64,000 bases of DNA from Pseudoalteromonas arctica. GTDB lineage: Bacteria; Pseudomonadota; Gammaproteobacteria; Enterobacterales; Alteromonadaceae. The stretch lies in contig NZ_JABBMT010000003.1 of assembly GCF_012927645.1 (NCBI RefSeq), positions 124,001-188,000 on the forward strand, in the 5' to 3' direction. Shown here piece by piece: positions 37,732-48,098 of the stretch (position 1 is the stretch's first letter; each line of letters opens with the position of its first letter). The position numbers were made by a program, and so were the translations under genes. Below the pieces are notes generated by a model. It was not told the DNA's origin. It did no database searches and worked only from the letters and a program-made list of their open reading frames with translations.

Positions 37732-40700
37732 ATGTCTAAATTATTATTTTTTGTTTTCTATACTTTATTATTTTCACTTTCTACATATGCTAACGCTTAC
37801 TCTGCTTCACCATATGTTAAAACATTGCCAAATAAAATTATTCTAGTAGGTAATGACGTTCGTATTAATGTTCCGAAACCGAGTTTGTGGCACAACGAAA
37901 GTTATCTTGGAATAGGCTATGTAAATATAAATAAATTTTTATATCAGCGTAGTGTAACTGATTTGGTAATTGCAGATGAATATGTGATTTTCAAAAATCT
38001 GCCTGTAGGTGTTAATTCCATATTAATTAAAACAGCAGTCATAGAGCATGGTGAAGATGATCCTTACAGTCAAGATGTTGGTGCTACTTACCCCACGCAC
38101 CATGTTTTTAATATCGAGGTTAAAAGACTAACACGTCCTCAGATTACTTTAAAATCGAATCTAAATGTGTCGATAGAGCCTTTAAAAAATGCAATAATAA
38201 AATTCTCTGCCTCTGACGCTGGTAATGATTTAAAGACCCTAAAAATTAAAAAAGGAAATAAAGTTGTTAGAACCTGTACTTCAAGATTTAGTCGCTGTAG
38301 ATTTTCATTCAAAGGAACTGCATTTGGTCAATATAAATTCACCGCAGTCGCTGAAGACAGCTTTGGTATAAAAAGCACATCAAGTCCTACTGCAACGGTT
38401 AATGTTGTGGAGAAAAATACTGCGCCAACAGTCACACTCGCGAGCAATAAAACCTTAGTCAATGCGGGCGGTAATGTCACCTTTACTTTAAGAGCGACTG
38501 ATAATGATACACAAAGCTATAACCAAATTAAGTCGTTTAAATTTTGTGTTGGTAGTTCGTGTAGGCCAGTCTCTAACTATAATACAAGCTGTTTAACAAC
38601 AGGGAGAAATCTAAGTTGTAGCATTTCTCGAAATGTTTCAAAGAATACGGTTTTTAAAGCTATAGCGACAGATGCTGGCGGTGCTGTTGAAAGCTCTACA
38701 GCAGTCAATATTAATGATACTCCTACAGTGGCTGTAAGTGTTTCCAACTCATCGCCATTTATTGATGAGCCGTTCGCTATAAATGCTAACGCAAATGATA
38801 GCCAGGGGTTACGCACTTATCAAATATGTGAGTATCCGGCGGGGAGTGTGCCAACAGCTCCTACACAATGCAGTGGGGCAAACTTAATAAAAACATGTGA
38901 TGTTGGGGCATCTAATTGTGGCATAAATATCACTAAGTCTTCTGCATCTAGCTATAAATACTATGTTTTTGCTGAAGGCTTACACGGTTTAAAAGCTCAT
39001 GCCAGTGTTGATGTTAATATACTAGCGCCATTTGGTGTTAGAGTAGTGCAACTACCTACGACTATCACACTTAATGAACCTGTTAATTTGAAAGTGCATG
39101 TAGGTGCTTTAACAAGTGCGGCTAAGCCATTATCGTCATTAAAGTTATTAGTTAATGGCAAAGAGCAAAGTATTTCAGTGTCGCCTGTTTTACCGCAAAA
39201 TTTGCCTCCAAGTAATACGCAGCACAAAGAGTTTAGTTTTTCTTGGATCCCTAAAGTTGCAGGGGGTGTAAGTGTGCAAGCGATAGCCACAGATTCAAGT
39301 GGAAAGTCTAGAACAAGCGCACCAGTTACAAGTCATGTATCCTTACCTGTGCCATCAACGCCTAGTATTCAAGTTGGACCACAATCAAATGGTCAATTTA
39401 CAGTAAAAATTGAGCAAGTTGCCTATGCACAAACTTACTTAGTTTATGAAAATGATAACTTTATTGGTGAGTATTCAAATCAAAATTATAATGTGGCAAT
39501 TTCTAAAGGCACTAAGGATCACAATAAAGAATTTACTTATTGTGCAGCAGCAAAAAATACCGTTAATGGTCGTGTGCAAACAAGTGCCCGTGGCACTGGA
39601 AATAAATGTAAAACTATCAAGATAAATAACTTATTAGATAGTCCCGAACAGCCCGTATTTACAACACATAACTTACAGCAAAGTGGTCCTTATAGACTTA
39701 GTTGGCAAAAGAACAACGATAATTTAACCGCTTATTATAAATTAGAGCGCTGGCAAGGTACGCCAGCTGATCCGCAAACTGCTACAAAGGAGTTGCTATA
39801 CTCATTAAGCGGTTTATATAAAGATATAAACACTCTAGAGTTAGGCAATTTTACATATCAAATATCTGCTTGTAATAGCCAAGACTCTTGTACGTTAGGC
39901 CAGCAAATTACAATAAATCATATTCCTGCTTATATTCAACAAGCAAGGTTGAACCCTAATTGCGGTATTAATTGCATGCAAATAACAGGGGTAGGCTTTA
40001 ATAATAAAAAAATGCGGTTGGATGTAAGGCTTCGTAATACAGCGGAGGTTTTTAATTACTCGCTATCTAGCGCTCAGTTGAGCTATATAGATGAGTATAA
40101 CTTGCAATTTAAAGCACCACCACGAGTAATTGAAGGTTTAAATAATGGTGGTTTGTATCTAGAGCTAAGTAACGGTGTATCAGATGCTGAGAAAGGCTCA
40201 ATCATCGTAGACAACACGGGTGCTAATGCTGGCTTTGACATGATTTCACATGCACCAGTGGTAAGCTCTACTGGGTCAATTTACTTAGGCAGTGGGAATG
40301 ATATATACGGCCTCAATGCATCAGGGCAAGAGCGTTGGAAAGTAACAACAGGTGGCCCAGTGGTTGCTATGCCATTGTTAACTACTAAAAATGGCCGTGA
40401 CAATATTGTTGTAGGCTCATTTGATCACAAGGTGTACTCATTAAATCATGATGGTGTTGAGCAATGGGTAACACAAACCCGAGGACCTATAAAAGCCGCC
40501 GCGCAAATCGATCAACATAAAAATATTTATGTTGGCTCTATGGATAAAGCATTGTATTCGCTTGATCAAAACACGGGTGCCGTACAGTGGCAGTATATTT
40601 TAACCAGTGGCATTACTCAGCAGCCGGTGGTTTCGGCTAATAATAAAATTTATGTTACAACCGAAGATCAACAACTGCATATTATTGATAGAGAGAGTGT

Positions 40701-40893
40701 CAGCCTCAACGCATTAAAATGGGACGATATTGACAGTTCACTGATTAAAAACTTATTAAATAATGAGCCTGATGGTTGGCAGCCATCACAACAAAGCCAG
40801 AATATTATTCAAATTACTAAGCTATTTTATGCATTATTACAGCGTGCGCCAACCAAAGCAGAGTTAACTTTTTTGCTTACGCCCAGCAATTAG
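37732..40893 (+). CDS. Exported Ig/FN3/PQQ-propeller protein: N-terminal part of split RHS toxin
   Basis: A 1053-residue protein from the ATG one base after the previous stop (MSKLLFFVFYTLLFSLSTYA signal peptide). Several Ig-like/cadherin-like repeats (TAPTVTLASNKTLVNAGGNV and kin) lead to an FN3-like region near 640-740. At about 840-1000 a PQQ-type propeller reads APVVSSTGSIYLGSGNDIYG, VVGSFDHKVYSLNHDGVEQW, YVGSMDKALYSLDQNTG. The last 40 residues begin a DUF4214-like domain (LFYALLQRAPTKAELTF) that is cut off. The remainder, AYAQQLGIENNELINAF, lies in the -1 frame and runs without a stop into the RHS gene. It is therefore best seen as the N-terminal third of one giant secreted protein. Confidence 0.8.
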   Translation: MSKLLFFVFYTLLFSLSTYANAYSASPYVKTLPNKIILVGNDVRINVPKPSLWHNESYLGIGYVNINKFLYQRSVTDLVIADEYVIFKNLPVGVNSILIKTAVIEHGEDDPYSQDVGATYPTHHVFNIEVKRLTRPQITLKSNLNVSIEPLKNAIIKFSASDAGNDLKTLKIKKGNKVVRTCTSRFSRCRFSFKGTAFGQYKFTAVAEDSFGIKSTSSPTATVNVVEKNTAPTVTLASNKTLVNAGGNVTFTLRATDNDTQSYNQIKSFKFCVGSSCRPVSNYNTSCLTTGRNLSCSISRNVSKNTVFKAIATDAGGAVESSTAVNINDTPTVAVSVSNSSPFIDEPFAINANANDSQGLRTYQICEYPAGSVPTAPTQCSGANLIKTCDVGASNCGINITKSSASSYKYYVFAEGLHGLKAHASVDVNILAPFGVRVVQLPTTITLNEPVNLKVHVGALTSAAKPLSSLKLLVNGKEQSISVSPVLPQNLPPSNTQHKEFSFSWIPKVAGGVSVQAIATDSSGKSRTSAPVTSHVSLPVPSTPSIQVGPQSNGQFTVKIEQVAYAQTYLVYENDNFIGEYSNQNYNVAISKGTKDHNKEFTYCAAAKNTVNGRVQTSARGTGNKCKTIKINNLLDSPEQPVFTTHNLQQSGPYRLSWQKNNDNLTAYYKLERWQGTPADPQTATKELLYSLSGLYKDINTLELGNFTYQISACNSQDSCTLGQQITINHIPAYIQQARLNPNCGINCMQITGVGFNNKKMRLDVRLRNTAEVFNYSLSSAQLSYIDEYNLQFKAPPRVIEGLNNGGLYLELSNGVSDAEKGSIIVDNTGANAGFDMISHAPVVSSTGSIYLGSGNDIYGLNASGQERWKVTTGGPVVAMPLLTTKNGRDNIVVGSFDHKVYSLNHDGVEQWVTQTRGPIKAAAQIDQHKNIYVGSMDKALYSLDQNTGAVQWQYILTSGITQQPVVSANNKIYVTTEDQQLHIIDRESVSLNALKWDDIDSSLIKNLLNNEPDGWQPSQQSQNIIQITKLFYALLQRAPTKAELTFLLTPSN
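40869..40875 (+). other. Slippery heptamer at frame break (T TTT TTG)
   Basis: The zero-frame codons are ACT TTT TTG CTT. A -1 slip on T TTT TTG (form X XXY YYZ) moves translation to GCT TAC GCC CAG, which completes the DUF4214-like domain and joins the RHS frame. No strong downstream stem-loop or upstream Shine-Dalgarno stimulator was evident. A single missing T in the six-T run gives the same result. Confidence 0.5.
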
Positions 40894-41003
40894 GCATAGA
40901 AAATAATGAACTGATCAATGCATTTTTAAATTCAGATGAAGGCTTAGTCAATTTACCGCTAGCTGATAGCAATAGTGTATTTATTAATAAACTTTATACT
41001 TTA

Positions 41004-44000
41004 TTGTTTGCTTCTAATAACCCCGTAGTAAAAGGCAAAACAAAAGCGCAGTGGTTAGCACAGCTAAACCAAGGGCTAACACGCGCCGCTTTAATTGATG
41101 AGCTTATTTTTTCAGTATCGCGCTTTGATATTATTGCCAATAATACGGTTTATTATTTCTATGACTTTTGTTTAAGCTCGCGTAATTGCCAATACGATAC
41201 GGACTCTGACGGCGATAACCTTTCAGATGAAGTCGAAATTCTATTAGGGCAAAACCCACTCGATCCGCGTGATGGCTTCAGTGATAAACCAAGCTTGAGC
41301 CATGCTGAACTTGGTTTAGGCCAATATGAATTAAGCTTTAATCATCCAAGTAATACTACCTTTTATGAGTTAATCCAGTCATATAATGCACAAAGTGAGC
41401 GGTTATTAGCCTCAGTAACTAACAACCGTTATGCTGTAGATTTGGCTAATGGCGAATATGAGTTTTGGGCTAAAGCCTGTATTGAAGTAACACTTAAAAC
41501 GGGACAGCTCAAAAAACAATGTTCGCAGCGCTCTGATCCTGCCACAATCTTAGTAACTACTAGCGTGCAAGAGTCAGCTATTCAAGTGGCATTGAATGAG
41601 TCAGTTGCAGATAGAAATTGGCCAGGTATAGATGTGCTTAACACATCAGCATCATTTTCACCGACATTAGGCAGTTTTAGAGTCACTGAAAATGGCTCTG
41701 CTAATTATACGGTTCCTATCTCGTTACCAGCAGGAATTGCTGGTGTGCAACCTGAAGTGGCGCTTACCTATGATTCACAAACACCAGAGACGTCAGTGGG
41801 ACTTGGTTGGGGCATTAGTGCTGGCTCTTCTATTAGCCGCTGTCGTCAAACAGTTGCGCAAGATGGCCAATTTAGTGGTTTAACGTTTACTGAGTCTGAT
41901 CGCTATTGTTTAGATGGCCAACGCCTTATTTTACTCGATGATAGCTATGCTGAAGGCGAGGTCGGTGCTACTTATAAAACCGAAATAGACAGTCAGCTAT
42001 TAATAACAATTGCAAACACGACAACGGGTAGCAAAAAAATGTTTGTTGTTGAAGGTAAAGACGGTAGTAAAAAATACTATGGTGGTACGTTAAATTCAGA
42101 AGTAGCAATAGCAGCAGATAAAGTACTGACATGGAACATCCGTAAAATTTACGACAACTTAGAAAACGACACCACAGCCATTAACTTTAGCTATACAGAC
42201 AAAAATTCGAGCAATTCAGCCGATTTAGGTTTTGGCGAAAAAGCCTTAGCACAAATTAGTTATAGCGGTAATAAAGTTGTTTTTGAACATCAAGCTGGTG
42301 ATATTCGCAGCCAGGCATATGTAAATGGTAGTGAATTTACAGCCCGTGCGCAGTTAAGTGGTATTAAAGTTTATAACCATAGGAATGAGCTGCTCTTTAA
42401 TTACAATTTAACCTTTGAAAATGCAGCAAATGGAGTTCGATTACTGAAATCTGTAGCGCAGTGTTCAGATTATGTGTGCAAAAAGCCCATTGAGTTTGCG
42501 TACAACGAATTTAATAACCGCTTAAACTTTGAAGCTTATCACACTGTATTTCATACCCTTCCCCGCAATAAGTTAGCTGCAGTGACGCAAATAGACGCGC
42601 AAGGCGACGGTAAACCCGAACTTGCCACGCTTGAGCGAGTAGATAATAAGCAGTATTTGCTATGTTTGAACTTCACTGATGGCACTAATTCAAAGGTGTG
42701 TAAAACTATTTACCGCTCTGATCGCGCTGATATTGTGCAAATGATGGCCGTTGACCCTGAAGGGGATGGTAAGCAAGTGCTGTGGGTCAACATGCGTGAT
42801 AAGCATTCTCGTGACACTGATTATTATTGGTATCAATATGGCTTTAATGAGAATAATAGTTCCATAGATTATAGCCTCTTACCATTAATAGGCACTGATA
42901 GATATATGACCGATATTAGGCTCGGAGACCTCGATGGCGATGGTTATGCTGATATCATTCATAAAAGAGGCAGTGATGATGAAAAACTCTATGCTCGTTT
43001 TTGGGATCAGGATACGCAAAGTTATAAGGCTAAAGTTGGCTTAGGCATCATAACCCAAAACAATGAGCGTATAGGTAGAACCATAAGTTACCAGCGTAAC
43101 CTTGTTGAAGATGACACGCCATGGTACATGCTGGATCTAAATTTTGATGGTTTAGCAGATATATTAACGCTCGGTTGTAGCAGCTATAAGTGCGATGGGA
43201 ATACTGAAGTAGACCAGATCTCAGCCTATATAAATACCAATAATGGCAAAGACTTAGAACAAGTTGTTATTCGCAGTGGCAAGGCAAAACACCTACAACC
43301 TAATGATTTCAATGGCGATGGTTTAGTTGACTTATTATTTTATGATATAAGCGACGACAACTGGAAAGTTTTACTTAACGAGGGTGGTGAAGAACTTACG
43401 TTTACTCAAGTATTTAGAGTAGGCAATATGAGCGAGCATATTGCACCGCTTAGTATTGATATCGACCGTGATGGTAAACTCGAATTGTTCTTTATAGAGG
43501 AGGGATCAAGTACTTGGACCGCTTATCAGTGGGATCCTGCCTCTAAATATTTTTATAAGAATGCAAACTTAGCCTTTAATACATCTGGTATTAATTATGA
43601 AAAAGGTGATTATGCGTATTTCACCGATCACAACCATGATGCCGTGCCAGATATTTTCTTTAAAAGTGGCAATCGAGTTCAGGTTAAGTACAACCTAAAC
43701 GAAGTATTCAGCCAAGGCATGCTACGCGAAGTGAGTCAAGGGTATGGCAGTAAAACAGTTATAGATTATGGCTTAATGTCTGATCCGCAATTATATAGTA
43801 AATATAATTTAGAAAGCGCGGCACAATACCCAGCAGCGAGTGAGGAGCAATCGGCCGCAGCTGATAGAGCGCTCTATGACGGGCAAAATCTCAATGTAAC
43901 GGATTTAATTGGTTCATCTGCGCTGGTTAAAACAGTGACTACCGATAGCCCTAGTACCTTGTCACCTAGTGATACTTTATCGGTAAACTATCGCTATGCA

Positions 44001-47000
44001 GGTGCTAGATTGCAATTTGGTGGTCGTGGCTGGCTGGGCTTTAGAAAGCTCACTACGGAAACCGAAAAAGACGGTTACACGTTTGAAACCAATACCTATT
44101 ACCGACAAGCATTTCCATTTATAGGTATGCCTGATAAAACCGAAAAGTATATGGTCTCAGGTAGCAACCGCACATTACTAAGCTCTGCGGCTAATAGCTA
44201 TACCAATGTAACGTCGGTTAATGCAAATAACTTAACCAGTTATCAAGTGTATAACGCCAATACCAAAGAATGCTCTGCTCGTATTGATACAGATTTAACC
44301 GTGAGTGGTTATAACTGTACTGTTACAACCACTGTGCAAGATGAACATGCGAATGTGACCAAGTTAACGGTCGATAAATACGAGCAAAGTCATGGGTCTT
44401 TAGCGTCGCTTGGCTCTGGCGCTTCACTGTCATCTGTAGTTACAGCGAACAGCTACGGCACAAGTGATTACGATAAACGTTTTGGCCGTTTAAGTGCGAC
44501 CACGGTTACTCAAAGCCAAGGTGGGCTTACACCTGTTACACGTAATACAGCGTTTAGCTATTACCCAAGCAACCATCAAAATGAAGGCATGCTTAAAGAT
44601 GAAATTGTGATGCCGCAAGGTGGCTGTGATAGTTACCTCAAAACAATCCATCGCTATGATGCACTTGGCAATGAAATTGCTATACAAACAGCAAACTTAC
44701 CTAGTTGTAATAATGCAGCTGGGCAAAAGCATCAAACACGCAGTAAAAGCTCAATCTTTGATAGTGAAGGGCGCTACGCAGTATCTACTGCGAACGATTT
44801 ATTTACCGAGCAAACGGTCAATAGCCGTAATAAGTTCGGCCAGCCAACAGCAGTAACCGATGTTAATGGCACCAAAGCGTATTTTCAATATGATGTGTTT
44901 GGCAGTAAAATATCAAGTTACAGCGCCACTGGCGCACAAACTAGTACGTATATGAGTGACTGCGATAGCAGTAATTGTGTGGCACAAGTTAATAAACTAG
45001 TTAATGGTGAATTGGTTGAAAAGCAAACCATTGATAAAGCAGGGCGCACAACAGCGGCAAGTAAAATTACCGTATTGGGTGATTGGCTAACCGCCTATAC
45101 TCAGTATGATAAACACGGCCGTTCACTGAGCCAAACGTCACCGGGTATGCAGGCAATTACCAGCAGCTATGATGTATTTGACAGACCAATACAAATTGAC
45201 GATCCCAATTCAAACATTACCACCACCTATGAACTTAATAGTTTTAAGGAAACAGTTACCTTAACGGGCGATATACCACAGGGCACACAAGTTAAAACCA
45301 CGCTTAGTAACGTGCTTGGCCAAACAGCTTCTGTGACCGATAACGCAGGTAATGTTTTAACCTATACCTATGATGTACTGGGTAATTTAAAAACTGTGCA
45401 TTCATCAGCCGATAATCAAATATTATCAACAATTACCTACGACGTTTTAGGTCGTAAAAAATCAATGAATGATAAAGACCGTGGTAACTGGCGCTATACC
45501 TACACCGCCTTTGGTGAGCTTAAAACGCAAACCGATGCACGGGGTATTGTTACAACTAATAGCTATGACATTCTAGGTCGTAAAACAAAGCAAACAGTCA
45601 CGGGGGAGCAAACCAGTCAATGGCTGTTCGGCACCGGTAATCACGCCCATCGTTTAGTATCTGAGAGTATTGGCAATAAATGGCAAAAAAATTACTACTA
45701 CGATAACTTTGGCCGTGCGGTAGCCAGTTTAACCAATGTTGAAAGCGCCCTAAACTGTACCAGTATGGTGGTCTTTAATCGCCGTAGTAACGATTTACGT
45801 TACACAGATACACGCCTTAACGACCCACTCACGAGTCGTTGTGTAATACAACAAACAAACTACGATGAGTTTGGCAGACCACTACTTAGTTTTGATGATT
45901 ACCGTCGAGATGCTAGCGGTAAGTATAGCGAGGCACGCGGCATACACACCACGTATCAAAACGGCCAAGTACTCAAGCGCCAAGAAGCCCGTGAAGGAAC
46001 AAGTTTTGGTCGTGTGTATTACCAAGTCAATGCGCTTAACAACCGTGGCCAAGTAATAGGTTACAACAAAGGCCAAGAGTTGATGACCGTTAACTACGAT
46101 GATGCAGGCCATGTAGCAGGTATTAGTACGGGCACTGACTATATTCAAGCGGATACGTATAACTTTGATGGCATGGGTAATTTAACCGGGCGCCATTTAA
46201 CCGCATCGCAACAACAAACCTTTGCTTACGATAACCTTAACCGTGTTACCACGGTCGATGGTCAAGTTGTTTATAGTTATGCTGATAACGGTAATTTAGA
46301 GCGTAAAGACGATTGGGAGCAGCGCTATAACGAAACGGCAAATTCACCTATTCATGGTATAACCAGTCGCAGTAAAGGCAGCATGAGCGAAACCTTTGGT
46401 TACGATAAAAACGGTAACCAAACTTGGGCGAAGAAAAACGGCACAAACTGGCGTACTGTTACCTATAGCGGCCGCAATAAAGCCACTGAAATTAGTATTA
46501 ATGGTAAAAAAGCCTACTTTAACTACGATGCCAATAACCGCCGCTATAAACGCATAGACACTGAGCAAACGATTTATTACGTAGGCGCACTAGAGCTGAC
46601 GGTTAATCACACCGTGAACGATGAATACATCAAACGCTATATTGGTAACGACGCGATGCAAACCTATTATGCTGCGGGCAATGCCAGCATAAAATGGCTG
46701 TTTACTGACCATCAAGGCTCCATTACCGCTATTACTGATGGCAGCTTTAAACTGTTAAAACGCTTTGCTTACGATGTATTTGGTCAACAAACAGAGATTG
46801 CCCCAACTGCACTTGAAGCACAGCTTTACTACGCCCAGCAAAGTAATTTAAGTGCTTTTAACGCCATTGCCAGCAATACTCGTGGTTATACAGGACACGA
46901 ACAAGTGATGCTCGATGGCGACAACCGTGTGATCCACATGAATGGCCGTATCTACGACGCCGGCACCGGCCGAATGATGCAAGCCGATCCCGTCGTACAA

Positions 47001-48092
47001 GCGCCGAGTAATTTACAAAACTACAACGCGTACAGTTATGTATTGAATAATCCATTGAGTTATACCGATCCGAGTGGGTATTTTTTTAAAGCTTTAACTA
47101 AGCTTGCTGGGTTTCTTGGTGGCGGTTTTACTGGGGCACTTCTATCCCATCAAGCTCATAAATGGATTGCTAATAGCCAAACTTTAACTCAATTAACCGT
47201 TGCAGCTGTCGGGGTGGTAACTACAGTATTTTGTGGGCCATGTAGTATTGGGTTCACAGCGCTTGCTACAGCAAACTTGACCTATTATAAAACAGGTAGT
47301 ACTAGCATGGCGTTGCAAGCAGGTTTAACCGCTGGTGCCACTGCCGCAGTATTCTATGGAATCGGCCAATATTTCAAAGGAGTGGCAGCAAGCAACCCTT
47401 CTTCTGCGACAACTCATTCTTTTGGAGGGCTAGATTTAACTAGTGGACAAATAGCAGGGCAAGTTACCGCACATGCCGTTGCTGGCGGGGTCATAGCGGA
47501 TTTACAAGGCGGTAAATTTGGTCATGGTTTTTTTGCCGCGGGTGTTACTAAAGGAGCTGGAGGGCGCTTCTTACCCGGTGGCAATGATTTAACCGCAGGA
47601 CAAATTGTCCAAGGAACTGTTGCATCAGCCGTTATCGGTGGCACAGCATCCGTGATTTCAGGTGGTAAATTTGCCAATGGAGCTAGGACAGCTGCATATC
47701 AGTATTTGTTTAATCAGGCTTCGAAAAGCTGGGATAAAACAAAAATAAGAATTAATAAGAATCAAGCAAGAAAAGTTCTTTCTATATTTGGTGATGGTGT
47801 CCCTGATGAAATTAGCACCAATCAGCACAAATATGCTCAATACCTACTAGATCAAATGGTAGATGCTTCTTATGGAAAAGCCGTTATTGAGAAAACAATG
47901 AATTATCTTTACATGGGAGTTCCTACTACAGCTTTTGATTTCGGCTTTGCTGTAACAAGTGATTTAGTGAATGGCGGAATGACGGCTTGGGAGTTGCTAG
48001 GTGGAGGTGGAATTCCAATTTATCAATCAGTACAAAATGCGACCATTCTAAAGCAAAGATCTTATTATAATACGTTTATAAAAGGAGGCTAA
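41004..48092 (+). CDS. SpvB/FG-GAP/RHS polymorphic toxin, C-terminal part of split frame
   Basis: 2362 codons from a TTG with no ribosome site; the frame is actually open back to the break near 40875, so this is probably the continuation of the preceding gene. In order: the end of a DUF4214-like domain; a thrombospondin-3 Ca-binding repeat (DTDSDGDNLSDEVEILLGQN); SpvB N-domain (PISLPAGIAGVQPEVALTYD); FG-GAP/VCBS repeats (LGDLDGDGYADII, FNGDGLVDLLFYD); RHS/YD repeats from about residue 1200; and the RHS core end (GRMMQADPVV, then AYSYVLNNPLSYTDPSG) near 2000-2025. The last 336 residues are the variable tip: hydrophobic repeats (LTSGQIAGQV, LTAGQIVQGT), GARTAAYQYLFNQ, then about 120 residues of unknown fold, the presumed toxin. 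The RHS shell would enclose it. Confidence 0.85.
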   Translation: MFASNNPVVKGKTKAQWLAQLNQGLTRAALIDELIFSVSRFDIIANNTVYYFYDFCLSSRNCQYDTDSDGDNLSDEVEILLGQNPLDPRDGFSDKPSLSHAELGLGQYELSFNHPSNTTFYELIQSYNAQSERLLASVTNNRYAVDLANGEYEFWAKACIEVTLKTGQLKKQCSQRSDPATILVTTSVQESAIQVALNESVADRNWPGIDVLNTSASFSPTLGSFRVTENGSANYTVPISLPAGIAGVQPEVALTYDSQTPETSVGLGWGISAGSSISRCRQTVAQDGQFSGLTFTESDRYCLDGQRLILLDDSYAEGEVGATYKTEIDSQLLITIANTTTGSKKMFVVEGKDGSKKYYGGTLNSEVAIAADKVLTWNIRKIYDNLENDTTAINFSYTDKNSSNSADLGFGEKALAQISYSGNKVVFEHQAGDIRSQAYVNGSEFTARAQLSGIKVYNHRNELLFNYNLTFENAANGVRLLKSVAQCSDYVCKKPIEFAYNEFNNRLNFEAYHTVFHTLPRNKLAAVTQIDAQGDGKPELATLERVDNKQYLLCLNFTDGTNSKVCKTIYRSDRADIVQMMAVDPEGDGKQVLWVNMRDKHSRDTDYYWYQYGFNENNSSIDYSLLPLIGTDRYMTDIRLGDLDGDGYADIIHKRGSDDEKLYARFWDQDTQSYKAKVGLGIITQNNERIGRTISYQRNLVEDDTPWYMLDLNFDGLADILTLGCSSYKCDGNTEVDQISAYINTNNGKDLEQVVIRSGKAKHLQPNDFNGDGLVDLLFYDISDDNWKVLLNEGGEELTFTQVFRVGNMSEHIAPLSIDIDRDGKLELFFIEEGSSTWTAYQWDPASKYFYKNANLAFNTSGINYEKGDYAYFTDHNHDAVPDIFFKSGNRVQVKYNLNEVFSQGMLREVSQGYGSKTVIDYGLMSDPQLYSKYNLESAAQYPAASEEQSAAADRALYDGQNLNVTDLIGSSALVKTVTTDSPSTLSPSDTLSVNYRYAGARLQFGGRGWLGFRKLTTETEKDGYTFETNTYYRQAFPFIGMPDKTEKYMVSGSNRTLLSSAANSYTNVTSVNANNLTSYQVYNANTKECSARIDTDLTVSGYNCTVTTTVQDEHANVTKLTVDKYEQSHGSLASLGSGASLSSVVTANSYGTSDYDKRFGRLSATTVTQSQGGLTPVTRNTAFSYYPSNHQNEGMLKDEIVMPQGGCDSYLKTIHRYDALGNEIAIQTANLPSCNNAAGQKHQTRSKSSIFDSEGRYAVSTANDLFTEQTVNSRNKFGQPTAVTDVNGTKAYFQYDVFGSKISSYSATGAQTSTYMSDCDSSNCVAQVNKLVNGELVEKQTIDKAGRTTAASKITVLGDWLTAYTQYDKHGRSLSQTSPGMQAITSSYDVFDRPIQIDDPNSNITTTYELNSFKETVTLTGDIPQGTQVKTTLSNVLGQTASVTDNAGNVLTYTYDVLGNLKTVHSSADNQILSTITYDVLGRKKSMNDKDRGNWRYTYTAFGELKTQTDARGIVTTNSYDILGRKTKQTVTGEQTSQWLFGTGNHAHRLVSESIGNKWQKNYYYDNFGRAVASLTNVESALNCTSMVVFNRRSNDLRYTDTRLNDPLTSRCVIQQTNYDEFGRPLLSFDDYRRDASGKYSEARGIHTTYQNGQVLKRQEAREGTSFGRVYYQVNALNNRGQVIGYNKGQELMTVNYDDAGHVAGISTGTDYIQADTYNFDGMGNLTGRHLTASQQQTFAYDNLNRVTTVDGQVVYSYADNGNLERKDDWEQRYNETANSPIHGITSRSKGSMSETFGYDKNGNQTWAKKNGTNWRTVTYSGRNKATEISINGKKAYFNYDANNRRYKRIDTEQTIYYVGALELTVNHTVNDEYIKRYIGNDAMQTYYAAGNASIKWLFTDHQGSITAITDGSFKLLKRFAYDVFGQQTEIAPTALEAQLYYAQQSNLSAFNAIASNTRGYTGHEQVMLDGDNRVIHMNGRIYDAGTGRMMQADPVVQAPSNLQNYNAYSYVLNNPLSYTDPSGYFFKALTKLAGFLGGGFTGALLSHQAHKWIANSQTLTQLTVAAVGVVTTVFCGPCSIGFTALATANLTYYKTGSTSMALQAGLTAGATAAVFYGIGQYFKGVAASNPSSATTHSFGGLDLTSGQIAGQVTAHAVAGGVIADLQGGKFGHGFFAAGVTKGAGGRFLPGGNDLTAGQIVQGTVASAVIGGTASVISGGKFANGARTAAYQYLFNQASKSWDKTKIRINKNQARKVLSIFGDGVPDEISTNQHKYAQYLLDQMVDASYGKAVIEKTMNYLYMGVPTTAFDFGFAVTSDLVNGGMTAWELLGGGGIPIYQSVQNATILKQRSYYNTFIKGG

Positions 48093-48098
48093 TTTTCA

